A stretch of DNA of 64,000 nucleotides from positions 1 to 64,000 of the forward strand of contig JADRCO010000023.1 in the NCBI GenBank assembly GCA_021464525.1. The letters are read 5' to 3'. Source of the stretch: Rhizophagus sp. LPA8_4_AMF. Its lineage: Eukaryota > Glomeromycota > Glomeromycetes > Glomerales > Glomeraceae. A model generated the notes under the pieces. It searched no databases. It was not told the DNA's origin and saw only the letters and a list, made by a program, of their open reading frames with translations. The position numbers were made by a program, and so were the translations under genes. Shown here in pieces: positions 1-11,920 of this stretch (positions are counted from its first letter, which is position 1; the number at the start of each line of letters is the position of its first letter).

Positions 1-64
1 TATTATTTTTTTACAATTTTTTTTTTCTTTTTTTTTTTTTTTTTTTTTTTCTTTTTTTTATAAA

Positions 65-125
<61 letters not shown>
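1..125. repeat. T-rich low-complexity tract
   Basis: Nearly pure T runs broken by a few A and C, ending in a short A run immediately before the first ATG of the YEATS gene. It may be part of that gene's promoter or 5' leader. No coding potential is visible. Confidence 0.8.
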
Positions 126-126
<1 letters not shown>

Positions 127-483
127 TGTCAAACAAGAGAACAAAAGTATTTTTACTCTCTTATTTTACAAACTTTCTTTTCACCTTTTTTTTTATAAAC
201 TACTAAAACGACTAACAAACTCTTTTATTCATATGAAATAAGGGAGTAACAATTGTAAGACCAATAGTATATGGAAACGTAGCAACTTTATTACCACAAA
301 AAAAGATTCCTGATTCAGATCATACACATAAATGGACAGTATCAGTTAGAGGTTTAAATAATGAGGATATTAGTTTTTTTGTTAAAAAAGTAACTTTTAA
401 ATTACATGAAACTTACGCGAATCCTCAACGAGGTAAAATAAAAAAAAAAAATTCAATTTAATTGACAATTTACGTTTTAAATT

Positions 484-522
<39 letters not shown>

Positions 523-1168
523 ATTAGTGATAGAACATCCACCTTTTGAACTTACTGAAACAGGATGGGGAGAATTTGAATTAACTATGAAATTACAATT
601 TGTTCCAGAAAGTGGTGAAAAACCTGTAACACTTTATCATAATTTAAGGTTACATCCTTATGAAGAGGATGGTTCTATATCTACGGCTAATAAGAATAAA
701 CCAGTTCAAAGTTTTCAATATGATGAATTGGTAAAAAAAAAAATTTAATTAAAAAAAATCAATTAAATAGTAAAATGATTTTAAAAATTTTAATTATATA
801 TATATATATATATATTTATATTTTTTTCTTTAAAAAAAAATAGGTATTCACAGAACCAACAGAATATTTGCATAATTTATTTATACAACATCCTTCTGCT
901 GGATTACCACCTCGATCTACACCTACTAATCCATACAGTTTTGTGTCTTAAATTTATGTTTTATTATTTTTTTTTATTTATTTTTATATAAATTTATTTA
1001 TTTATTTTTTTTTTATTAGGTGTACAAGCTGAAGTAGATGAAATTCGTAAAATTGAAGAGGCAACTAAAAAGGTACAAGAACAATTAACCATCTATAAAA
1101 ATAAGTTAGAAAAAACTACAAAGGAATTAGATGATGTCAAAGCAGAATTAGAACGTGTCAAAAAATAG
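126..1168 (+). CDS. YAF9: YEATS-domain protein, Yaf9/GAS41 type
   Basis: Five exons (126-146, 243-432, 528-730, 844-937, 1020-1168) give 218 aa. The YEATS fold covers about residues 8-140, with a near-perfect family signature: [10 protein letters not shown], then HTHKW, then [13 protein letters not shown] and LRLHPY. The GW of TGWGEF belongs to the aromatic cage that reads acylated histone lysine in this family. The last exon encodes a Lys/Glu-rich coiled coil (about residues 170-217), as in Yaf9 and GAS41. Family members are shared subunits of the NuA4 acetyltransferase and the SWR1 remodeller, acting in the nucleus. Length matches the family. Exon 1 is only seven codons, and the donor of exon 4 (GTTTTG) is weak but is the only one found that keeps the frame. 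Confidence 0.9.
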
Positions 1169-1338
1169 ATCTTTATTTTAGGTTATGTATAAATAATTAC
1201 AAAAAAAAAAAAAATGAAATCATCAATATTTAATAGAACTTTTACATTTAAATATACTACATAAATAAATGATATGTGTATTTGTAATCTTAAAATTTAT
1301 AAACATATATTAAGATTATCAAGATGAAAAATTATCCA

Positions 1339-3110
1339 TTACATGAACATATCATTATATCCCTATAATAACGAAGAAAATAATTAGTTTAAAAGATTAA
1401 ACTATGAAAAAAAGTGGGGATTTTTTTTAAAAAAAGTAGATTTTTATAAAATTTTATTACTTACTGGAGGAGGTAGTTCATCATTGTCAGGGTCACCACT
1501 ATTCATTTTAGAGGAAAATAATTTTTAGTATTAATAATAACTAGTAAATAAGAATATTATTTCTCTTTTAACAAATTTACCTAGTTCGATTTCCACGTCC
1601 AAGTCCGCCACGTGGTGAACCCACAGGTCCAAATGGACCAATTGGATCAAATCTAGCGCCAGGTGGAACAGATCCTCTATTATTAATTAATATAAGATTA
1701 GTATGGATATTAAATTAGAAAAATTTGAACAAAGAATCATTTAATTCATACCTTGGTAAAGGTTGTGGTCCTCCATATATCCCGCCACCACCGCCACGTT
1801 GTCCAAATATAGGATGATCTGGACCTACAAACATTCCACCACCTCTGCTTGGACCTCCGAGAGGATTTATTCCACCACCACCAAACCTAAGAAATTGAAA
1901 TATTATTTTATGATTTCATAATAATGATCTGAATTTCAAATAACTTACCTTGGTGGACCATAAATTGGATTTGAACCAAGTGGATCTAAATCGTCTCGAC
2001 CGATGTTAAAAGGGTTGATACTGCATTAAAAAAAGAAAGAAAGAATTTGTGGTTGTTAGGGGCAAGGTTAGGGAAAGATTCGATTAAGCTTTAGTATTAT
2101 AATGTAAAATTATACCTTGATGGCTCATCGCCACCATATGGATCATCAAAAATTGGGGGAACACGTGGCGGCTGACGCGTAGGAATGCGTAATGGATCAT
2201 TATAAATAGGTTCTTGTTGACGGGTACCACTAGGCTGCGCAGTTGGTGTGGTCGTCGTTCTATATTAAATGATATTAATAATAAATTTAAATGAAGATCA
2301 GATTTCTTATAGCTGAAATTTTACATTAAAAAACAAATTATTCTTACGTTGTACCACTTTCTTCGTATCCGGGTTTATTTAATCCTGGAATTAATTTTTG
2401 CACAATATTTATTTTATAATTATTTATCATATCTTTGACACGACTAGATGATATGAATCCATGAACAATAGGTTCTACATTATGTTTTTCTGTTGTAAGC
2501 GGGAAAAACGATGGGGAAGTATAATCGTCCGTGATCACTTCAAAAGTTACAGTTCTATTATCCTAAATAATTAATATATTAATTAGGATTTATGAGAAAA
2601 TTCTTTGATCAATCAAAGAAAAAAAAATAGATAATTTATTATTATTACCTCGACTCCCATACCGTGAACTATGAACTTATTGGACAATCGCATACATTTG
2701 ATTAAGAATGTGAATGATGATTGTGGATGTTTATATCGAAAAGCATAAGAATTGGGACCTTGCGCATTCCATCCTTTCGGTAACCCAATAACATTGCCCT
2801 CTAAATCTCTGTTAGTAATTTTATTATCCTCGTCTATAAAGAGTTTAGTAATTTGTTATTTAAAACATGTTAAAATTCAGAATGTCATAAATATTAAATA
2901 AAACTCACCTGAATTATCTTCTTCACCTAGTCCGACAAGCCGAAAACCTACGGCTTGCATAATTGAGTGAAATAATGCTGCCAAAGCATCTTGGCTTGAA
3001 CCAAGTATTATATCTGTACCTTCCTCGGTAGGTTTTAAACTCGTGTCAAGAATTGACAAAACTGCTTCAGGAGCTAATATGTTGGTTTCATTATTTTGAT
3101 TTTGAGCCAT
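1339..3110 (-). CDS. Proteasome inhibitor PI31-like protein (PSMF1/Fub1 family)
   Basis: Nine exons on the minus strand (3110-2909, 2833-2649, 2562-2348, 2259-2116, 2020-1949, 1886-1752, 1676-1581, 1498-1465, 1362-1339) sum to 1107 nt, 368 aa. The N-terminal half (about 1-200) resembles the PI31 FP domain, including GWNAQGPNSYAFRYKHPQSS. The C-terminal half is Pro/Gly/Arg-rich with the family's DPLRIP and PPGARFDPIGP blocks. The final 24-nt exon adds GYNDMFM and the stop. In PI31 proteins the corresponding extreme C-terminus is an HbYX-like tail that docks on the 20S proteasome; here it reads M-F-M. The family modulates proteasome activity and assembly. The gene is divergent from RRP15, about 200 bp away. 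Confidence 0.9.
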
Positions 3111-3311
3111 CCTTTGTTTTTCAATTTATTTTTAAAGAAAAAATGGAAAACTTGAGAAAAAACTTCTAACGTAACGTAATGCTTCGTCATTGAAGATCTT
3201 AAAATCCCGTCGATCTTTGTGCTACAGTAGATCGTAACTCAATCCAGATACTTTACGTAATAAAAATTCTTTACTGATAAAAAAATTTTTTTTTTTCTAA
3301 ACTATAAAACG
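3111..3311. promoter_or_regulatory. Divergent promoter, PI31 / RRP15
   Basis: The 201 bp between two divergent ATGs must hold both core promoters. The RRP15 side has a long A/T stretch (about 3278-3298) resembling the RRPE motif of ribosome-biogenesis genes. In such AT-rich DNA that resemblance is weak evidence. Confidence 0.4.
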
Positions 3312-4570
3312 ATGGGTCGAATCAATTCTAACCGAGAACGTAAATTAAAAAGACTTGAATCAAATTCAATAAAAAACAAACAAAAAAAAAGTGAAAAAGA
3401 TAATATTATTAAACATGTAAAAAACCGTCAAAATGTACCAAAAAATTCTGACAAGAAAAAAGTTAAACCCGTTGAAAAACAAGAAGAAATACTTTCTAAA
3501 ACGGAAAGTGAAAGTTCAATAACAAGTTCTGGTAAGAATAAATTCCTCAAAAAAATTTTTGCATAATTTAATTCGTATCATCATGAAGAATTATATAAAT
3601 TAGTTGGAATTATTTAGATGAAGATTCAACGGATCATTATTCAATTCCAAGTTAATATCGATTTAATTATATTTATTTTGCTTTGTAATTAAATATGGTA
3701 AGTGCTGATAGAAGGGAATAAATCAACATTTCAATCAAAAAAAAAAGAGGTTTTTAAGTAACCAATTGTTCGCAATATAAAAAAAAAGAAAGAAATGATT
3801 TTTTTTTGGTTTGATTGTTAATTTGGTTCCTTTTTTTCAGCATTTAACCCAAACATCTAATTAACTTGTCCATTTTATCATTGATGTCATAGAAATGAAA
3901 AAACAGTCCAAGAATACAACTGCCAGCTTTGCAGAAACTATGAACAAATTATTAACTGCACCCGTAAAACCAATATATAAAGTAATATATATTAAATAGA
4001 TCGAATTCGATTATTCATTTTATTTCATTTCATCTGGAATAATTATATTTTCATTTTTCAGAGTACTCCAGTTTTATCAAGATCGAAAGGTATAGAACGC
4101 GAAATAGATGAGGCTAAACTTGAATATAAGGCGCGTAAAGCCTTAAATATGGAAAAAAAGAAACTTGCTTCCAAAGATCGTGTAAAAACTGACTTCGCTA
4201 CATTTGATTACGAAAGAAAATTGAGAAAATTAGCCACCAAAGGAGGTTATATTATTTATTAAATTTATAATTATATTTGTATTATCATTATAGTAGATAT
4301 ATATACTCAATTAATTGAACCATCAATAATAGTTGTACAGCTGTTTAACGCGATTAGTATATCACAAAAGGTTACCAATGATGCAATAAAAGCTGCTGGT
4401 GGGGAAACAAAATTAACATCAAGAGATACTGAAGATGGTAATTATCAATTTAAATTCGTTTGTGAAGGTCTATTCTCACTATTCACTTAAATTAAAAGGA
4501 TTTTTCTTTTTTATAAGTTACGAATATGTCAAAGGAAACTTTTCTTGATTTTTTAAAGGGAGAAAAATGA
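3312..4570 (+). CDS. RRP15: Ribosomal RNA-processing protein 15 homologue
   Basis: Five exons (3312-3531, 3893-3981, 4062-4245, 4333-4437, 4518-4570) give 216 aa. A basic Lys-rich N-terminus is followed by the Rrp15 core: SFAETMNKLLTAPVKPIYK, LSRSKGIEREIDEAKLEYK and FDYERKLRKLATKG, then VVQLFNAIS and a C-terminal SKETFLDFLKGEK. Rrp15 is a nucleolar pre-60S factor needed for processing of 27S pre-rRNA. The first intron is unusually long for this window (361 bp). All donors are GT; the third, GTTATA, is atypical but joins the VVQLFNAI block in frame. Neighbour PI31 shares its promoter region; no functional link is implied. Confidence 0.88.
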
Positions 4571-4709
4571 AAATGCGCATTAATTATTTACTATATACTG
4601 AGCTAAATATATAAGCTTAAAATGATAATGTAAGTTACAAAATTTTTAATTTGTTCGTTTTTCAATATAATAATCCGTATTTATTATCGTTTTTAAAACA
4701 TTGTGCTGT

Positions 4710-4772
4710 AGGGTTAGAGTTTGTTTAGGTTAAGTTAGATTGGGTTAGGTTTAAGATTAGGATTTATAATAA
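4710..4772 (+). repeat. Degenerate telomere-like TTAGG stretch
   Basis: The plus strand repeats GGGTTAG, TTTAGG, GGGTTAGG and ATTAGG with irregular spacers. It resembles a decayed interstitial TTAGGG array. It is short and imperfect, so chance G/T richness remains possible. Confidence 0.35.
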
Positions 4773-5716
4773 TTGATCAACCTCAATCTTTTTTTTTAAA
4801 AAAAAAATATTTATACCTTTAATTTTAAATAATTTTTGGCTGATTAAATTTTTCTACAATATCATTTTTTTTTTTAAAAAAAAATAAATATAAATTGTGC
4901 TAAGAATTATTTTCAATAACTTGTATTTGTTGTTCGTGATGCTCCCTTTTACTATTTACTAAAGATGTCCATCTGAAAGACTTTATGAAGTCAGAAAAAT
5001 TTTTGACAAAAAAAAATGTACAAGATACAATCTACACTAAATCGAGCTCTCTTTGGATAAGCAATGATGATAGAAAATTTTTTAAGCTCAAAGAATTCTC
5101 GCATAATCTAATTCTACATCTTTGGTAGATTAATGACGTAACGCATTTGACGATCCATCTTTTATGCAGTTTACATAATCTAATTTGCATATAGTATAGT
5201 TTGCATATTGATCTGCTTTATGCGCATATAGGCATGAGAAATCTGACATCTGTTGAGCCGCAAAAACTTGATAAATCCTGAGTTGATACTTATTTTTGAC
5301 CCAATACAAGATATGATGAGAATCAAGGTTGCAAAAATTACATCGATTTTTACATTCAAGTAGAACGACGTTTTTGACGTTTTTATCAAATTATTCGGAC
5401 GGATTTTCAGATGTAAAAAAAAGGCATATGTATTCCTTTTTTGAAAACGCGTGAATTTTTTACATAAATACAAAAAATGTTGCGTTACGGTGATCTATCA
5501 ACTATCAAGAATAAAATGTCAAATGTCAGAAATGTCTAATGACTACTAAAAATGCTATAGATAAGACTCAGGTCGATATACTAGTACTATACCGTCAATT
5601 CTTGTGATATTTACTTGATTATCTTTTTTTTTTTTGAATTACCCGCAGCATTTGTTTCTTTAGATAATTACAAATCCAAACCAATAAATGTGTAACATAA
5701 TCATATGTACCATTTA

Positions 5717-5870
5717 TACAAAGACGTTTCCGCCACACAGACCACACAGACGAAATTTACAAAGCTGGATTTGGTAAATTATTTCCAAAAAAATATGTAC
5801 AAAGACGTTCCGCCACACAGACGAGATTTACAACGCTTGATTTGGTAAATTATTTCCAAAAAATTCACTC
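5717..5870. repeat. Imperfect 81-bp tandem duplication, two copies
   Basis: Copy one runs 5717-5797 and copy two 5798-5870. Both begin TACAAAGACGTT and share CCGCCACACAGAC and TTTGGTAAATTATTTCC. The second copy lacks about eight bases of the CACACAG stretch. No coding frame is conserved between the copies. Confidence 0.85.
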
Positions 5871-6063
5871 TCTCCGGAGGTTTAATGGCGTCAATGCGTC
5901 TTTTCCTTTCCACCCTAATTGGGCCAAGCCTCATTCAGTTTTAGTCAACCCGCGTTTCACAGATTAATTGTAACCGCACTATCGAAAATGCAGGAAACAC
6001 AAGACTAACATTTCTTTCTTCCATTCTACCAAGTTAATAGTTTTATCCTTGTACTTTTTATAA

Positions 6064-7941
6064 ATGGCAAACGTTACTGTCCCTTGCCAGGTATATGTTA
6101 CTCTGACTTAACTTTTTATGTTAGGTTCAAAATTTCATTGACTTAATGGAATTCTTTATACTTTTGTGGACTATCGATTTCTAGTATAAAACTGGTAGAA
6201 CTCTGGGTCAAGGCACTTATGCTGTGGTAAAAGGTTCGTATTTATTTGTTCTCTAAGCAATTATTATGAAATTAGAATTATCTTTGCGCGTTTTTATCTA
6301 GTGGACACGCCTTTCGTTTTTTTCCAGGTTGCATTTTTCATATCAAAGCAATTTTAATATTAATTTAACCTTTTTTTTATTCGCGTTTTATAGAAGCTCA
6401 GCATGTATGTAACTTTCGTTTCCTTTGTTTACGCTGTCATAATTAAGCATATTGAAGAATATTTTGTGAAAGAAATTCTTTATATTTAAATTATCTACTA
6501 AATATATTTTTAGGTTAAGACGGGAGAGTTTTTCGCCGTCAAAATCATCAACAAAAAGTTGATGGAAGGTAGAGAGCATATGGTTAGAAACGAAATAAAT
6601 GTCTTAAAGAGAGTTTCACAGGGCCACAAAAACATCTTAACATTGGTTGATTATTTCGAGACACTAAATAATCGTAAGTTGATTATTCATAATTTTTTTT
6701 TTTTGATTTGTAATATAATGATGACTTAATTCATTTCATTTGTTTAATTTTCAAAAAAAAAATTTTTTTTTTTTTTAGTTTATTTAGTTACAGATTGGGC
6801 TCGTGGCGGTGAACTTTTTGATCGTATTTTAGCTAAGGGAAGTTATTTTGAACGTGACGCAGCCAATCTTGTTAGGAGTATAACGGAGGCTGTCGCATAC
6901 CTACATGATAATGGAATCGTTCATAGAGGTTAGTTGACATTATATTAATCGATGATATTCTTTCTTTTTTTTGCCTCCTTTTAAATTATTTAAATTATTT
7001 ATTTTACGCATAATTTATAGATCTTAAGGTATTTAAAATAATTTTTTTGTTTTCTCGAGATTTAATGGGGATTTATATTCAATAAAAAATATCAAGCACC
7101 CTCTTTTTTTCGTTTTATAACTAATTACCAACTCATTATTTTTTAGCCAGAAAATCTTCTTTTTAAAACTGAAGACGAAGAATCTGATCTCCTTATTGCT
7201 GATTTTGGGCTTTCTCGGATTATTGATTCGGAAAAATTTCATGTTCTTACCACCACGTGTGGTACACCTGGTTATATGGTAATAATTAATTTTTCATTAA
7301 ATTTATTAAATTTTATGAACTTATTTGTGTCACATTTTAATGATTTTTTAGGCACCTGAGATTTTCAATAAAACCGGTCATGGTAAACCAGTAGATTTAT
7401 GGGCTATTGGTGTAATCACATATTTTTTATTATGCGGTTACACGCCATTTGATCGGGAAAGCGCCAAGGAGGAGATGCAAGCCATCACCAATGCTGACTA
7501 TAAATTTGATCAAGAATACTGGGAAGGAATTAGTGATACTGGTATATTTTTTAAAAAAATTTATGCTTGTTGGAGTTAGACTTAACCAGTGAACCTAAAA
7601 TTAATTTTTCTTTCACCGTATCGTATATAGCAAAAGATTTTATCAACAGACTATTAACTGTCCACCCTTACAGTCGTCTTACCGCCCATCAAGCTTTATC
7701 TCATCCATGGCTTACCGACCCTTTGCCTAGCCCAATTGGTGGGGAACGGCCAAATATATTGAACAATGTTCGAGATAACTTCAATGCTCGTAAAACATTC
7801 AGGAAGGCTGTTGATGCAGTTAAAGCTATTAATAGTCTCAGGAGTCATTCAAGAAGTTCAAGTCTTGCCAACTTATTAGAAGCATCAAGATCTGAAGCAG
7901 ATGAAGATGTTCAGCAAGTTTTGTATGTTGAGCATCATTAA
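6064..7941 (+). CDS. Calcium/calmodulin-dependent protein kinase (CAMK1/Cmk type)
   Basis: Nine exons (6064-6090, 6185-6233, 6394-6404, 6514-6673, 6779-6928, 7021-7028, 7147-7278, 7352-7541, 7631-7941) give 345 aa. The kinase domain covers about residues 10-270: Gly loop GQGTYAVV, FAVKIINKK with the ATP lysine, HRDLKPEN, DFGLS, GTPGYMAPE and a C-lobe ending HPWL. All catalytic residues are present. The C-terminal stretch FNARKTFRKAVDAVKAINSL matches the autoinhibitory/calmodulin-binding helix of CaMKI-type kinases. It should be a soluble Ser/Thr kinase responding to Ca2+/calmodulin. Two exons are microexons, of 11 nt and 8 nt; the 8-nt one completes the HRDLK motif. Confidence 0.92.
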
Positions 7942-8506
7942 GGATATTGTGTATATTGATTGGTTAAATTAAATTTTGGGAACTTTTTTGGGGCGTATTT
8001 ATTGGCTTGACAATTTTTTTGGGTTGTATTATTTTCACTTTTTGGTTCATTCACTTTCACTGTTTATTTGGTAATTGTTATTCAATATTCGATTTGTAGA
8101 GAGATCATTTGTGTAATATTGAAAATCTGTATGTAAACAATAATCTTTATTTATTTATTTATACATTATTTTGTTCCTCCTCTGTTTTATAAATCGAATA
8201 GAATGAAACATTTTTCTTTTGAACACATATAAATTAACAAGAAATAAATCAAATCTTAATGTTTTTAAACTATTAAAAAACTAAACATGGGGAACATATT
8301 TCGTAGTACAAATTATTTATTGTAATACATTATTAATTTGACAATTTTCCCAATTACAAAGGATAAGGGGGTAAACAAGAAATGTGTTAATTGCTAAAAC
8401 ATTCGTTCAAATAATTTTTCTTTTTGTCTTTTTGTTCTTCAAAGTTATTAAACAAATTTTTTTAGTTATTTGTCGCAAAAGCTTTTTAAAATTTTTTTTT
8501 TTAATT
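7942..8506. other. Intergenic spacer
   Basis: 565 bp between two same-strand genes. It holds the kinase 3' UTR (an ATTTATTTATTTAT stretch near 8150) and the promoter of the reductase gene. No other feature is recognised. Confidence 0.6.
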
Positions 8507-9542
8507 ATGTACGAAATTATGAACGAATTCATTAATTTTCGATCATTTATCATATCAAAAGAATATGAAGTGGAATTTTATAATAAAATTGTATCAATTT
8601 ATTGTTATCTCCCAATTACTTTTGTTTTCTTTTTGCTTTTTTCCAAGGCATCTTATGGCAAGTTTATTTTATTTTATTTATTTCCTTTTTTTTTGTTACT
8701 TTATTAACAAAAAAAAATTATTTCTTTATTATTAAATTTGAACAGGAAAATTTCATATAAAGGAACTTGGTTTTTTAAACTTACCGGGAAAATTAGGATG
8801 GTCTATAATGGAATTGGTCTCTCCAGCAACATTCCTTTATAGTTTCTTAGCACCATCTCCATTTATCGATCATAATGATGAAACTTTTATTACTTTATCA
8901 TCTTATACTACAACTCAAAAAATTCTTGTATCATTATTTTTAATTCATTATATTAATCGATCAATAGTTTATGCTTTTAGAGCACCAAGTATTTCACCGA
9001 TAAATTTAATGGTATTTTCAAGTTCGATATTATTTAATTTAATTAATGGTTATAGTATCGGTAGATGGATTTCAGTATTTGGAAATTATTCTGAAGAAAA
9101 ATATAAAGAACCATCATTTATTTTAGGTGTTATAATTTTTTTTATTGGAATGTGGATAAATATTGATCATGATAATATTTTATTTGAATTAAGAAGAAAA
9201 AATCATTCAAAAATTTCATTAGAAAAAAAATTCGATATTAAAAATGATGAAAAAAATCAATCTGATGATAATAGTAATAATTCTATTAATGATACTAGGA
9301 AAAAATATTTTATTCCAAATGAAAAATTATATAATTATGTAAGTTGTCCAAGTTATCTTGGTGAAACTATCGAATGGATTGGATTTGCTATCGCTTGTTG
9401 GTATAGTTTACCTGCAATATTATTCGCTTTAGCAACACCTGCGAATTTATTTCCTAGAGCAAGACAAACCTTAAAATGGTATAGAGAAAACTTTAAAGAA
9501 TATCCTAAAGAAAGAAAAGCTATTATTCCTTTAATTTGGTAA
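8507..9542 (+). CDS. 3-oxo-5-alpha-steroid 4-dehydrogenase family protein
   Basis: Two exons (8507-8657, 8746-9542) give 315 aa. The C-terminus is typical of steroid 5-alpha-reductases: CPSYLGETIEWIGFA, then ARQTLKWYRENFKEYPKERK ending IIPLIW. Upstream are several membrane segments and LGWSIMELVSPATF, matching the conserved block after TM2. These enzymes reduce the 4,5 double bond of 3-oxo-steroids or related polyprenyl/enoyl substrates with NADPH in the ER membrane; the substrate here cannot be named. The family helices are separated by a hydrophilic Asn/Lys/Asp-rich insert (about residues 200-235). The single intron starts GCAAGT rather than GT: retaining it ends the protein early, while GC-AG splicing restores YGKFHIKELGF. 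An in-frame start further upstream (8384) is possible but not needed. Confidence 0.85.
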
Positions 9543-10194
9543 ATATAAAAAAAAAAGTCCTACTCTTAAAGTAATAGGATTTTTTTTTTGAAACATAAGC
9601 TAAGCTAAGGAAGATCAATGTACATCGTTAAATAAGTAAATTACAAGCAAATTCAGATATTTTTATATTTTTTTTATTCACGAATAAATTCTATTTTTTT
9701 TATTTTTTTTTGAGAAAACTTATTTTTTTTGAAAACTGAAAAAACATATTTATCAAAATAAAAAAAAAATTTATTTGACAAAATTCTATTATTAGTATGG
9801 ATTGCTGCTTTACCGAAGCAAATTTATCGTTCTTGACCCGTGCAACGGGTCTGACTTGATCCACATAAAATATTTTGCAATAAGGGGTCAAGATGATGCC
9901 ATCAAGTCCGACACTTTGCTTTACCGAATTGATTGTTAATCAAACCTATCTTATTCGGGAAACATTACGCACAGGTTAGATCATAATACACGCTGAATTC
10001 ATTAAATAAGGCATTTAAAATACCAAATGTAGTAACTTTAAAAAAAGGTCGAAAGATGTATTAATTTATATAATTTTAATAATTATTTATTAAATCTCCG
10101 ATCACTAAATTCCTTAATTGTGAATGTAAAAACACAATTGCACAAAAATCTAAAATAAAATTAAATTAAAAGAATATTCCTTCTTTGTTGTATT
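9543..10194. other. Convergent intergenic region
   Basis: About 650 bp between convergent gene ends. It includes a short perfect inverted repeat, GACCCGT-GCA-ACGGGTC (9835-9851), and two copies of GCTTTACCGAA about 100 bp apart. No gene is seen. The inverted repeat is too short to call a terminator. Confidence 0.55.
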
Positions 10195-11920
10195 TCATTC
10201 CTTTAAATCATTAAAACCAAATACTTTTAAACCGATATAATTTTTTTGATCCTGAATCCCTTCTTCATCACCAGCAAATGCTAATAGATAACCTTTTGGA
10301 TGCCATGCCACAGAATTAGTTGCAGCCATAGTCTTAATTCTGTAGACAGTTTTACCAGTCTCCACATTTGACTATATAAATTATGAAACAGATTAATTAA
10401 ATGTATAAAAAATAAAATAAAGTAAAATGAAATATATCATAACCGTTTTACAACTTACAACAATAATATGCTCATCTTCAGAAGCTGCTGCTAAATAAAC
10501 TCCATCATGAGTAAAACTAATCGTTCGCACTGGGAATCTATTAAAAAAGTTATTTACATAAAAATATATTTATCGAGCGTTATCAATTTTCAAGACAAAT
10601 ATGCGACGACCTACTCTAATTCTTTAAATGACCTTAGACAGACACATTCTTCAAGATCCCACAATGTAACCAGAGCATCCGCTCCCCCAGCAGCTACATA
10701 TCTGCAAGTAATAATTATATATAATATATAGTACAGTATAATTATTTAAAACGTTAAATATCTTTATAAATTTATAATTATCAGGAGCTTACCGTTTTTT
10801 TGGATCAAAATCAATACAATAACAATTTGCAGTATGACCTCTAAGCACATGGACTGGTTGTAATGAAGGCCATTTCAATATTTTAATAGCTCCAGAGCCA
10901 GTTGTTAAAAAGAACAACGAACAATCATGGTTCCAACTAATTTCATTAATCTTTCGAATAGGAAATGATTTGTTAATAATGAATTGAAAAATTTAAGCCA
11001 AATAATATCTATAAGTCCATTATACTACCTCATCTCTTATATCATCACCTTCTGCATAAGTTTTAACTATAACTGGTGATGGTTTATGTCTCGGATCGAT
11101 AAATGAAATTTTATCATCCTTTCAAAATTTTTGCATTAAGATTACAAATTTAATAATAAAATAAAATTTTAATGATTTTTAACCAAACCTTATCACCAAC
11201 TGCAACCATTGAGCCGTCCCAGCTCCAGCTGATATTTATATTCTCTCCGTCAGTCTTCACGACGTGTGTACATCGCTTTACATCTAAATTTCATTATAAG
11301 TTAAATATTTATATTCTTTCAAAATACATTTACAATAGAATACAAACCACGTGTATCCCAGAATCTAACTGTCTTATCAGTCGAAGCTGTCGCTAGTTCG
11401 TGCGGTGATTGAGGACTCCAACAAAGTTGATCTACACTTTCTTCGTGTCCGAGTAACTTGATGGAATATTTTATGTCTTCCTATAAAATTTTGATAAAAT
11501 AAACATTTATTAGTAAAATCCATAAAGAACAAAAATAAAATTTTAAAATTAAGAAACATATATTACTTGATCCGCTTCCCATAATCTCACGGTTTTATCA
11601 ACGGAACCGCTTGCAAGTTTTCGACCGTCGCAATTCCAAGCTACTGTTCGTACTGTCTTTATATGGCCATTTAGGAGTTTGGTTCTACATTTTGCGAAGT
11701 ATTCTTCTGGCTTTTATTATATAGCCATATGTGGATAGAATGATTCTCGTTCAGAATTATTATATTATTGTTGTTGTTGGATAAAACCAAAACGGCGAGC
11801 CAAAGGACGAAACACATCCTATCCAGAATTTCTTACAGATTCGTTTCCCGAAGGACCTTGTGGTACTGGCTTTCTAGGCACTTTTTTCGACGACGACGGT
11901 GGATGTGGAAGTGGTGCCAT
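10195..11920 (-). CDS. THOC3: THO complex subunit 3 / Tex1 (WD40)
   Basis: Nine exons (11920-11837, 11710-11567, 11480-11348, 11283-11189, 11118-11029, 10950-10793, 10701-10615, 10537-10459, 10371-10195) sum to 1047 nt, 348 aa. A short Pro/Ser-rich leader is followed by WD40 repeats: [58 protein letters not shown] and [12 protein letters not shown]. The ending [18 protein letters not shown] then VFGF is specific to THOC3/Tex1. THO couples transcription elongation to mRNA export as part of TREX in the nucleus. All donors are GT; two are off consensus (GTTTGT and GTTTGG). Length agrees with human THOC3. Confidence 0.92.

Larger units (their letters stand above)
4571..6063. other. Gene-free region
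   Basis: About 1.5 kb without a supportable gene. It contains a degenerate TTAGG-like stretch (4710-4772), a tandem duplication (5717-5870) and scattered short open frames with no recognisable protein. The last few hundred bases should include the promoter of the kinase gene that follows. Confidence 0.6.

Noticed and set aside
5180-5473. 97-codon minus-strand frame in the spacer upstream of the CaM-kinase
   Set aside because: Hydrophobic and Ile/Lys/Asn-rich as expected from AT-rich DNA; no family resemblance.
9835-9851. GACCCGT-GCA-ACGGGTC hairpin as a terminator
   Set aside because: Short stem with no relation to polymerase II termination; probably chance or a small repeat.
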